Assembly: GCF_014203795.1 (NCBI RefSeq)
Contig: NZ_JACHJU010000005.1
Location: 248,001 to 312,000, forward strand
Origin: Streptosporangium album
GTDB lineage: Bacteria > Actinomycetota > Actinomycetes > Streptosporangiales > Streptosporangiaceae
Length of the DNA stretch: 64,000 nt
Reading direction: 5' to 3'
Shown here: piece by piece, positions 1 to 6,921 of the stretch
Numbering within the stretch: the stretch's first letter is position 1
How the letters are laid out: each line of letters begins with the position of its first letter
The notes under the pieces: model-generated
Databases searched by the model: none
What the model was told of the DNA's origin: nothing
What the model saw: only the letters and a program-made list of their open reading frames with translations
Made by a program: the position numbers and the translations under genes

Positions 1-312
1 GGCCAAATGCTCGGCTCGTGAGACCAGGTCCAAATCCTTCCTGGCGTGCTCACCGTGACCCTCGGCTATGAGGGAACCTTCCCCGGGCCCTTCCTTGCGT
101 TCCGAGTGAGCTGTTGACCGACTCGCTGGAGATGAGGACGACGGCGTCGTTGATCATGACGATGTTCTTCGGATGCCCCGCCGGCAACGCCGGCGGGGCG
201 GTGGTGTTCGAGTTGTCGCGTTGGTGTTCAGCTGGTCGGGGTGCTCATTCCGCGGTGACTTCGGTGACGGCGGCCCGTGCGCTGGATTCGTCGACGATGG
301 GGACTTGTCTGA
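1..312. other. Non-coding start of window
   Basis: No convincing gene is seen. Short open frames exist on both strands but none has recognisable protein character. The only clear structure is a GC-rich hairpin at 176-198, placed downstream of the minus-strand sigma factor gene. Confidence 0.4.
176..198 (-). terminator. Hairpin, possible terminator of the sigma factor gene
   Basis: A perfect 10-bp stem (CCCCGCCGGC / GCCGGCGGGG) with a 3-nt loop lies about 115 bp past the stop of the minus-strand sigma factor gene. There is no T tract, as is common for actinomycete hairpin terminators. The role is inferred from position only. Confidence 0.4.
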
Positions 313-1320
313 TCACAGTGTCGGGGGCAGGCCCAGCCATGGTTTGTCGGTGGCGTCGAATCCGGTGAGCTCGGCGATCTTCCCGTCGACGATGTGCAGG
401 ACCGCGATGGTAAATAGCCGGTACTCCGGGTCGTCGGGGGTGCGGAGGTACAGCGCGGCGGCAGGCATGCGGTTGACCGTCGTGGTGATACAGCGCCAGT
501 CGTCGTAGCCGCGCTGGAAGAGCCCAGCGGAGACCCAGCCGTCCACCGCGTCTTTGGCCGTCATGATCAAGGTGCCCGGCTCGGGCAGCATCGCGAAGCG
601 CAGGTCGTCGCGCAGTAGGGACATCAGCCCGTCGAGGTCGTTGCGCTCATGGGCGTCGATATACGACTTCACCACGCCGCGCTCGTCATTCGACAGCTCG
701 TGGGTGGCGGGGCTCCGCCAGTCGAGGCGGCGGTCGGGTAGCTGCTCGCGCATCGTCACGCGCGCCCGCTGCAGTGCGCTGGTTACCGATGCGACGGTCA
801 GTTCGAGGGCGTCGGCGGCTTTCGACGCCGGCCAGCCGAGGACGTCGCGCAGGATGAACGCCGCCCGCTGCCGCGGCGGCAGGTGCTGGACGGCGACGAT
901 GAACGCCAGCTCGATCGTTTCCCGCGCCACCACCGATTCCTGCGGGTCCTCGGGGAGCATCCGGTCGGGGTAGGGCTGCAGGTACAGCACCTCGGAGCCG
1001 GGGTCCGGCAGCTCGGATGGTACGGGTGTGCGGTCGTTGCGCTTCTCCAGGAAGTCGAGGCAGGCGTTCGTCGCGATTCGGTACAGCCAGGTCCGCAGGG
1101 CCGCGTGGCCCTTGAACGACTTCCGCTTGTTCCACGCTCGCAGGAACGTCTCCTGCGTCATGTCCTGGGCGTCCTCGTAGTTCGCGAGCATCCGGTAGCA
1201 GTGCACCTGCAGCTCACGGCGGTGGCGCTCCGTGATGAGTGCGAATCTCGCCGTGTCGTCTGAGCGGACCGCCGCGAGGAACGTGGCCTCGTCGGCGCCC
1301 AGCGGTCTGGTGTCGGTCAT
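313..1320 (-). CDS. ECF RNA polymerase sigma factor with SnoaL-like C-terminal domain
   Basis: Extracytoplasmic-function sigma factor of about 335 residues. The N-terminal half carries region 2 (HCYRMLANYEDAQDMTQETF and the WLYRIATNACLDFLE helix) and region 4 (LPPRQRAAFILRDVLGWPASKAA, the helix-turn-helix for the -35 element). The C-terminal 120 residues form a SnoaL/NTF2-like domain (KSYIDAHERNDLDGLMSLL) typical of SigJ/SigG/SigX5-type ECFs, where the extra domain regulates activity in place of a separate anti-sigma factor. No anti-sigma gene is adjacent, which fits. I chose the ATG at 1320 because a GGAAGGA ribosome site lies 9 nt upstream; a GTG at 1338 and an ATG at 1326 are alternatives. 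Target genes are unknown. Confidence 0.9.
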   Translation of the reverse strand: MTDTRPLGADEATFLAAVRSDDTARFALITERHRRELQVHCYRMLANYEDAQDMTQETFLRAWNKRKSFKGHAALRTWLYRIATNACLDFLEKRNDRTPVPSELPDPGSEVLYLQPYPDRMLPEDPQESVVARETIELAFIVAVQHLPPRQRAAFILRDVLGWPASKAADALELTVASVTSALQRARVTMREQLPDRRLDWRSPATHELSNDERGVVKSYIDAHERNDLDGLMSLLRDDLRFAMLPEPGTLIMTAKDAVDGWVSAGLFQRGYDDWRCITTTVNRMPAAALYLRTPDDPEYRLFTIAVLHIVDGKIAELTGFDATDKPWLGLPPTL

Positions 1321-1496
1321 GGTCATCAATCCTTCCACCGGTGCGAGGGGCTACCAGAACTGACGACGTGGCGGAGGATTTCTGATCGGTGAAGCCGCTG
1401 ACACCAGGCCGTTCGTCAGGCCGGGTGGGTCGGGTCGATCCAGGGGACGTGCTCCGGGTCGGGCACACCCTCGATGTCGAGGTGGGGTCCCCGTGG

Positions 1497-2048
1497 TCAA
1501 GGCGCCGCCGGCTCGGTGAGCCGGGCTTCCAGGTCGGAGATCATCTGGGTCAGCAGGCTGGTGTTCTCGCGCCGGACCGCCTGCGGGCCGACCGTGTCGA
1601 TGCCGGCGACCTTCGTGATGCACTCATCGGCGGCCTGGGCCATCGTCGCGAACTCGCTGCGGGCGATCGAGCGGGGGTTGCCGGCCTCGAACGTGGTGGC
1701 GCGGTGCATATCCTTCACCGACGTCATCGCCGCTCGTGCGGCCGACATCGCGTCGCGGGCGCTGAACTCGTCACCGTGCCCGCGGCGCATGTAGCGGGTG
1801 ACCCAGACCCGGCGCCGGGCAGGGTCGGTGCAGGGCATGAACCGTTCCAGGCGGTCGCCCCGGTTGGCCGCGACCACGCGGGCGACCTTGACGGCCCGCC
1901 GCAGGCGGGCGCCATCCTTGATGCCGACGCGGGCGGCGATGTCGGCGTAGCTGACCTCGCGGCCGTGGTTGCTGCGCAGCCAGATCATCACTTCTGCGAC
2001 GTCGGTCTCGGCGCGGGTCCAGCCCATTTCATCACGGCGGCGGCTCAC
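1497..2048 (-). CDS. Hypothetical protein, plasmid/prophage-like
   Basis: A 183-residue soluble protein with an N-terminal winged-helix-like stretch (AEVMIWLRSNHGREVSYADI) followed by a basic segment and a helical C-terminus. I do not recognise the family. It starts with GTG inside the stop codon of the upstream minus-strand gene (GTGA overlap), so the two are translationally coupled. The setting among small accessory genes and insertion elements suggests an integrated plasmid or prophage remnant. The same frame continues past its TGA for about 25 codons of protein-like sequence (HLDIEGVPDPEHVPWIDPTHPA in two overlapping pieces), so a nonsense change may have shortened it. Confidence 0.6.
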   Translation of the reverse strand: MSRRRDEMGWTRAETDVAEVMIWLRSNHGREVSYADIAARVGIKDGARLRRAVKVARVVAANRGDRLERFMPCTDPARRRVWVTRYMRRGHGDEFSARDAMSAARAAMTSVKDMHRATTFEAGNPRSIARSEFATMAQAADECITKVAGIDTVGPQAVRRENTSLLTQMISDLEARLTEPAAP

Positions 2049-2272
2049 AGGAATTTCCCGTTCTCGTCCATGAAAGCCGCGAGCGCGGCGTCGTCCAGAG
2101 CAGCGCCAGTGGCCATGTCACGGACGGCGGCGATCGCCGCCTCGGCGCCGTCACACAGTTCCGCGATGGCCTCGGCGCGGTCCGTGGTGAAGTTGATCTG
2201 CTGCTTGCTCAGCAACGCCAGCGCTCGTGAGGCGGCCATGCGGATCTCGGCCATGGCGTTGAAGACGTCCAT
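2045..2272 (-). CDS. Small hypothetical helical protein
   Basis: The reading frame ends with an alanine-rich helical sequence (AEIRMAASRALALLSKQQIN, then DMATGAALDDAALAAF). The ATG at 2272 gives 75 residues. Coding character continues upstream to about 2345 (RAERDSYAAQAREASEG) without an obvious ATG or GTG, so the true start may be further up or the 5' end may be lost. It overlaps the next gene by GTGA, which supports a two-gene operon. No family recognised. Confidence 0.45.
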   Translation of the reverse strand: MDVFNAMAEIRMAASRALALLSKQQINFTTDRAEAIAELCDGAEAAIAAVRDMATGAALDDAALAAFMDENGKFL

Positions 2273-2578
2273 GGACGCCTCGGCCTGCGATCCCTCGCTG
2301 GCTTCGCGAGCTTGTGCGGCATAGGAGTCCCGCTCGGCGCGGATGACGTCGGGGCTGAGCCCTGGCCCGGCCGGTGGCCCGCCCCGCCGCCGAGCGGCGT
2401 CGCCCGCGCACGCTGACGCCGACGCGCAACCACCCCGCTGGCCGGCGCCTCGACCGGCCCCACCGCAGCAAGCCGCCGATCCACCTGACCACCCGCTGAC
2501 CTCACCCCATCCACGGCTGACCCCTCCCCGGGGTCGGCCCTTACCCACTGCGATCACCGACCAGCCAAGGAACCGGAC

Positions 2579-2878
2579 ATGATCGACACCGCCCCTCACC
2601 CCGATGACCGGCCAGCCGAGCAGACACCCACCGTCATCTGCGCCTACGACACGCCGGAGGCCGAACGGATCCGCCGCGAGGTCGGCCTGAACCGCGGTAA
2701 CTCCATCTACGCCGTCTCCCCGGACTCCATCCGCGGCGTCCTGCAGGTGAAGCTCTACGTGATCGAGACGCCCCGCTTCGCAGACCGGCCGGACGCCGAC
2801 CGCATCCAGAAGCAGCTCCGCATGAGCAGCCTCATCCAGACCCCGCACCCCGGTTGGAGCGCGACGTGGGAAGCCTGA
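2579..2878 (+). CDS. Hypothetical protein (99 aa)
   Basis: A 99-residue soluble protein with a compact alpha/beta pattern (PTVICAYDTPEAERIRREVG, GVLQVKLYVIETPRF). The ATG is the first codon after the TAA-free spacer that divides it from the divergent minus-strand pair. It is followed after 39 bp by the interrupted gene at 2918 and probably shares its transcript. Function unknown; gene content resembles accessory modules of actinomycete integrative elements. Confidence 0.55.
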   Translation: MIDTAPHPDDRPAEQTPTVICAYDTPEAERIRREVGLNRGNSIYAVSPDSIRGVLQVKLYVIETPRFADRPDADRIQKQLRMSSLIQTPHPGWSATWEA

Positions 2879-3302
2879 CCGGCCCCATGCCGCCCGCACA
2901 GGATCGGCTGTAGAGGCGTGAACGTCTTCAAGGAGCTGGACGCGCTGGCCCCGGCCGGGACCCGCGCCAACAAGTGGGCCCGGCGCCTGATCCTCGACAT
3001 CGAGATCGAGCACTGGAGAGGGCCGGGCTCCCTCCTCGACTGGGTCAAGGAAGACCTCGGCCGCCGGCTGGACGACGGCCCGTACGTCACGCTCGTCCAG
3101 GAGCTGCCCGACCTCGCCGCCGCCGAGAGCGCCGACATCGATGAGCTCCGGTGGTCGGCGTGGCTACTGCAAACGGGCGGGTACACCGCGGTGTATGCCG
3201 CGTCCCTGCGCGCGATCCCCGACGCCACCGAGCACATCGTGCTCCGGGCCTCCCCGAACCTCCCGGATGGCTGGTTCCCGGACGAGTGGGACGGCCGATG
3301 GA

Positions 3303-3339
3303 GGGGTTCAGCCCACATAAGGTCAAAACCCACATTCGG
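3303..3339 (+). repeat. Tn3-type terminal inverted repeat, outer left
   Basis: Starts GGGG directly after the ATGGA duplication and shares the core CCCACATAAG..CAAAACCCACATTCG with the copies at 4041 and 4259. Two bases in the middle (GT for CC) differ from the other copies. Confidence 0.85.
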
Positions 3340-3571
3340 TGGATCATGAACGGGTGTTGGAGTGCTCTTCCTCGCACCACGCGGGGCACTGTTTCATCTG
3401 GTCGGGCCTCATTCCGGATGGATCGTCACTACGTTCCAGCGTGCTGGCATGCCGTCGCCATGGCACTCCACCGCGGTCGCTGACCTGCCGCAATCAGCAT
3501 GCCGCCATAAGGGACGAGCTCTATGATCAGGTTCGTCCTGATCGTTGAGATTCGGAGAAGATGTCAATCTC

Positions 3572-3937
3572 ATGCGCCGTGCCATGGTCCTTCTGGGTGG
3601 CGTCGCCCTCGCCGTCGGCGCGTTCGCCCTCTTCTACCGGGGCCCGGGACAACCGTTCATCCGCGGTTACGTGAGCGACGTCGGCGCCACCATGCTGGTC
3701 TACGCGTTCTTGGGGCTGCTGTGGCGCACCACCGCCGCACGCCGCACCCTGGCCACGGCCGCGATCGCCGCCGCCGTCGAGTTCTACCAAATAGTCGGCA
3801 TGACCCCGCCGGGCATCGGCGGTGTCCTGGTCGGCGCGTTCCCCGACCCATGGGACCTGGTCGCCTATGCCATCGGTGTGGTCGCGGCCCTGGCCTGGGA
3901 ACGCCGATTGGTCCGATCCGGTGATCAGACCGGCTGA
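3572..3937 (+). CDS. DUF2809 family membrane protein (transposon cargo)
   Basis: A 121-residue protein of four predicted membrane helices: VLLGGVALAVGAFALFY, DVGATMLVYAFLGLLW, TLATAAIAAAVEFYQIVG and WDLVAYAIGVVAALAW. The conserved GYVSDVGATMLVY and VEFYQ segments fit DUF2809, a family of small integral membrane proteins of unknown function. I start at the ATG at 3572 because GGAGAAG lies 11 nt upstream; a longer frame opens at 3545. It is the only gene inside the mini-Tn3 unit and is therefore cargo rather than transposition machinery. No promoter was identified, although about 230 bp lie between the left repeat and the start. Confidence 0.75.
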   Translation: MRRAMVLLGGVALAVGAFALFYRGPGQPFIRGYVSDVGATMLVYAFLGLLWRTTAARRTLATAAIAAAVEFYQIVGMTPPGIGGVLVGAFPDPWDLVAYAIGVVAALAWERRLVRSGDQTG

Positions 3938-4040
3938 CTCTCGGACTCCACCCCACCGGCACGCTGACGGTACGGATGCCCCACAGCGGCGAGGTCATCG
4001 GGTTCGTCCTGCGCGGCGGCCAGCCGTTGCAAAGCAGGAC

Positions 4041-4076
4041 GAGGTTCGGCCCATATAAGCCCAAAACCCACATTCA
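4041..4076 (+). repeat. Tn3-type terminal repeat, internal third copy
   Basis: Begins GAGGTTCGGCCCATATAAGC and continues CCAAAACCCACATTC, in the same direction as the outer left copy and inverted to the right copy. With the right end it bounds a 256-bp unit, 4041-4296. No matching 5-bp duplication borders it on the left (AGGAC), so it is not the boundary used in the last transposition. Confidence 0.8.
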
Positions 4077-4132
4077 CCAGGTGTTGCCACTGGCGAGGAG
4101 CCTGATGGGCGGCGCGCGGCGGACACGGGTTG

Positions 4133-4243
4133 ATGTACCGGATAAGGGACGGTTATCCGGTACATGGCCGTCGCCAAGGTATCGGCGACCTGCGGGTTCA
4201 CCGGAACGGTCGCCGCGCGACTCGGGTGCGTTATCCGGTACAT
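4133..4243. other. loxP-like recombination site array inside the mini-Tn3
   Basis: Two perfect 13-bp inverted arms, ATGTACCGGATAA (4133-4145) and TTATCCGGTACAT (4153-4165), are separated by 7 bp. A third identical arm lies at 4231-4243. A 13-7-13 core plus an accessory arm looks like the resolution site of a tyrosine recombinase (as with TnpI-type Tn3 elements). The match in architecture is seen; the cognate recombinase is inferred and is not in the window. Confidence 0.6.
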
Positions 4244-4258
4244 CAGCAGCCCAGCAAG

Positions 4259-4296
4259 ATCGAATGTGGGTTTTGGGCTTATGTGGGCCGGACCCC
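4259..4296 (-). repeat. Tn3-type terminal inverted repeat, outer right
   Basis: Read inward from 4296 it starts GGGGTCCGGCCCACATAAGC and continues CCAAAACCCACATTCGAT. It is directly followed outward by the second ATGGA target duplication at 4297-4301. Confidence 0.85.
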
Positions 4297-4461
4297 ATGG
4301 ACGCTCCGGGCGAGCGCCGGCGTCAGACAGATGGGCCCGCTGCTCCTGCCGCCGGAGCACGGGTGGGATTACGGTGTCGCCTGGCCAACCGGCCGGATCG
4401 AGCTCAACGAGTCCGGGCAGGCAGCCGAGGTGTACGAGGTGATGAAGGACATGATCTACAC

Positions 4462-4509
4462 ATGAGCCCTATCTACCTCACCTCCCCCTCAGGGCAGGCC
4501 GCCTCATGA
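4462..4509 (+). CDS. Tiny coupled open frame (15 aa)
   Basis: A 15-codon frame (MSPIYLTSPSGQAAS) whose ATG overlaps the stop of the interrupted upstream gene (ATGA at 4462) and whose TGA overlaps the start of the next gene (ATGA at 4506). It could be a real micropeptide or simply a bridge that keeps ribosomes coupled between the two flanking genes. Only its position supports it. Confidence 0.3.
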   Translation: MSPIYLTSPSGQAAS

Positions 4510-5078
4510 CCGCGGCTACCGAAGTCGAGTGGTCCGCCTCGTCGGCGATGCGTGCCCTCATGGCCGCCCTGGATGAGCACCTGGACGTGTCAGGCCGGGA
4601 ATCCCGGTGGTGGGAGACCTCCCTGACCCTGCACGGGGCCGCATGGCTCCGGTCGGAGGACTACGAGCGGCTTACCGCCGGCGAGGTACGGCGAGCCCTG
4701 TACGAGACGGCCGAGCGGGCGATCGCCGCGGTGGACGTCAGCGGCTGGCGACACGCCGACGCGCCCCAGCTCTCGCCGAAGGCGAGTGGTCCTCTTCGTC
4801 ACATCAAGGTCGGGGCGTTAGGGGATTCCGCGGTCGGAGGTTTCCGGGAGCCGGGAGACACTGGCAGCACCTTCCCCAGCTCCAGGTCGGTGACGGTAAT
4901 GAGGGGGCCAGAGCAGATGCGCTCTAGCAGGTCTGCCTGCTCAGGCTCCAGTTCCACGCACAACGTCAGAACGTTGAGCAGCTGCAGCAGCTCCGTGGTG
5001 AACTCCGCACTCCATTCCTTGGGGTTGATGTCGTCAAGGGGAGAGGACCTGCGGCCGGCTGGGTTCTTCTTGCGGTAG
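4506..5078 (+). pseudogene. Hypothetical protein, 3' end likely lost
   Basis: The first 95 codons read as a normal soluble protein (MRALMAALDEHLDVSGRESR, TLHGAAWLRSEDYERLTAGE, ALYETAERAIAAVDVSGW). After about 4790 the same frame runs antisense through the restriction-enzyme fragment and becomes serine-rich shadow sequence until 5078. The junction near 4795 is therefore probably a rearrangement that replaced the normal end. It lies downstream of the interrupted gene in the same direction with an ATGA overlap to the tiny frame. Family not recognised. Confidence 0.5.
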
Positions 5079-5299
5079 TCGAACCAGCGTTTGACGACCC
5101 GCCACCCTGAGACTTCGTAGGCCCATACTTCAGGGCGAACCGGGGATATCTGTCCAGCGCCGACGTGCAGGGTAGCTGTGTCCGGGTCGTAGGTGATCTC
5201 CTCGGGCATGTCGTCTGTCCCGCCTGGGATGGCCTCTTGAACCTTGGGCCGCTTGTCGGCAGACGGTTTGGGCGCTCCAGAGGGACGGTCCTCAGCCGG
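4799..5299 (-). pseudogene. Type ISP restriction/modification enzyme, C-terminal fragment
   Basis: About 165 residues match the end of large type ISP (single-polypeptide Type I-like) restriction-modification enzymes: a YDPDTATLHVGAGQISPVRP stretch, then VWAYEVSGWRVVKRWFDYR, SPLDDINPKEWSAEFTTELL and the LLERICSGPLI tail. This is the target-recognition end; the nuclease, helicase and methyltransferase parts, normally well over 1000 residues, are absent. The coding sequence stops exactly where the IS1182 inverted repeat begins at 5300, and no continuation is found beyond the other end of that element (9353 onward), so this copy cannot be active. Confidence 0.75.
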
Positions 5300-6069
5300 G
5301 ACCCTGCTGGTTAACTCGGGTTCATGCGGCCAGGGCGAGGTCGGCCAGTTCGAGGCGGGCCAGGTGGCTGGTGCGGGTCCGATCCAGAGGATGGCCGTTC
5401 CACCAGGCATCCAGGCGGATCAGGTTGAGCGCGACGGCGGAGAAGCCGTGTTCGAGATGGACCTTCTTCAGCCCGCGGTAGCGGGCCCGGCGTAACCCGG
5501 TGACCGCGATGGCCTGGCGGACGGTTCCTTCGACTCCGGCCCGAAGCTTGTACTTGTCCCGCCAGCCGGTGCCGGTCTGCTCGGCGCGGGCCGCGTCCAG
5601 CGCCTGCTGCGCGGGCTGGGGATGCAGCGTGAGCTGACGCCGTTCGCGTTTGCCCGCGGTGCACTGAGCGCGCACGGGGCAGGGACGGCAGGAAGCGGTG
5701 GCGAAGGCGACGACGATTGCGTCTTTGCCGCGCTGGAGGCAGGGACTCCAGGACACGCTGGTCTGCCCCTGCGGGCAGGTGACCTGCCGGTTGTCCCAGT
5801 CGACGGTGAACGCGGCGCGGTCGTATCCGGCCTTGGCGCGCGCCTGGGGCGAGTGGTCCAGGAGCATCGGAGTGATGAGCGTCAGCCCGTAGGTCTGCCG
5901 CGCGCCGACGATCAGCTCGGCGGCGGCGTAGCCGGAATCGGCGTAGTGCTCGCCGGGCAGCAGACCCCGCCGGGCCAGCGCCTGGTGGATCTTCTCGGTC
6001 ATCTTCGCGTCGGGCACGGTCGCGTCCGTGGTGGCCACGTTCGTGATCAGATTGGGCGGCACCCTGTCC

Positions 6070-6105
6070 GTGCCGTCCGTGCCGTCCGTGCCGTCCGTGC
6101 CGTCG
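6070..6105 (-). repeat. 9-bp tandem repeat in the transposase gene
   Basis: Four copies of GTGCCGTCC in tandem encode repeated Gly-Thr-Asp (GTDGTDGTDGTD) in the transposase, between the first and second catalytic Asp. Being a multiple of three, the array can change length without breaking the frame. Confidence 0.8.
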
Positions 6106-6850
6106 GCGGTGGTATGGCAGGTTTCGCTGATGTGGACCTTGTAACCGTTCCAAAACAGGTCGTCGCCCTTGGCGGCCCAACGGGCATCGGTGTCGTAGGG
6201 AGAGGTCAGCCGCCATCTACCCGGCGGCAGCCCCTCTCCGTCTTCCTCCAGAGGACGCCGCCGCACCACCACCTCCCGTCCCTGCCGATCGGTGGTGCGC
6301 GTGTAGTTCTGCACCAGCATGACGCGCAGCGCCTGAACCGCCGGCAGCCGGCGCAGCCAGGCCGGGGAGAACGGCGCGTATACCGCCGCCATCAGCGCAT
6401 AGCCGTCGGCGCCGTAGGCGAGCGCCAGTTCCTTGCGCTTGGCCTCCGAGGTCGGCAGCCGCCAGGAATCGACCCGGGTCCGGTAGCGCTCGGCCCACCC
6501 GCCCACCTCCAGCACCCGTTCCACCCAGTCCGGGGCAGCGGCCGAGATCGCCTCCAGCGCCGCGCGCACGCACTCGCCGGCCAGCTCCAGCCGGTTCAGG
6601 TCCCGCACCGCGCTGATCACGTGGGTGGAGTCGGTGCGCTGCTTGCCGCCCGCCGCCGGCAGGCCCTTGCCGACCAGCGCGGCCAAGAGCACCTCCAGCA
6701 CCCGTTCCTCCAGAGCGCAGGCGATCACGCGGGAGCGGAACTCGCACAGCACACTGGCATCGAAGCCGGGATCGTCCAAGGCCAGCCCGTGAAGTCGGCC
6801 CGGGGCGCGGTCCCGACTTTTCAGTCGGGCCGTTTCCCCGGACCGCTTCC

Positions 6851-6887
6851 CGCACCCGGCGTGCCCCTCTCAAGGCACCGGGCGCTC
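6851..6887 (-). ncRNA. Group II intron domain V catalytic hairpin
   Basis: On the RNA strand the hairpin begins with the AGC triad (GAGCGCCCGG), pairs with CCGGGUGC, has the two-nucleotide CG bulge on the 3' side and a four-pair upper stem (UGCC/GGCA). This is the catalytic domain V layout. The next hairpin, CGGCCCGACU-GAAA-AGUCGGGACCG, contains a bulged A and may be domain VI. Confidence 0.75.
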
Positions 6888-6921
6888 CACAGACCCCGCT
6901 GTGCTGCGCGTTGTCTTCATC

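Larger units (their letters stand above)
3303..4296. mobile_element. Mini-Tn3 element without transposase, carrying a DUF2809 gene
   Basis: The 994-bp unit starts with GGGGTTCAGCCCACATAAGG and ends with the inverted equivalent (GGGGTCCGGCCCACATAAGC read from 4296 inward); both continue with AAAACCCACATTCG. This is the about 38-bp GGGG-start terminal repeat expected of Tn3-family transposons. It is bordered by ATGGA on both sides (3298-3302 and 4297-4301), the 5-bp duplication Tn3 elements make. It has no transposase or recombinase gene, so it must move in trans. It contains a DUF2809 gene (3572-3937), a third copy of the terminal repeat at 4041 and a recombination-site-like array at 4133-4243. 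The insertion disrupts the gene at 2918. Confidence 0.85.
2918..4465 (+). pseudogene. Hypothetical gene interrupted by a mini-Tn3 element
   Basis: The 5' part (2918-3302) encodes 128 residues of soluble alpha/beta protein (NVFKELDALAPAGTRANKWA ... NLPDGWFPDEWDGRW). It is cut by the element at 3303-4296. Deleting the element plus one copy of the 5-bp target duplication joins base 3302 to 4302 in the same frame and continues as TLRASAGVRQMGPLLLPPEH ... EVYEVMKDMIYT to a TGA at 4463-4465, giving an uninterrupted protein of about 182 residues. The joined gene ends in an ATGA overlap with the tiny frame at 4462. The function of the intact protein is not recognised. Confidence 0.8.

Noticed and set aside
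1421..1499. In-frame continuation of the 1497 gene beyond its stop as a separate gene
   Set aside because: Protein-like but without its own start codon; noted only as a possible lost C-terminus.
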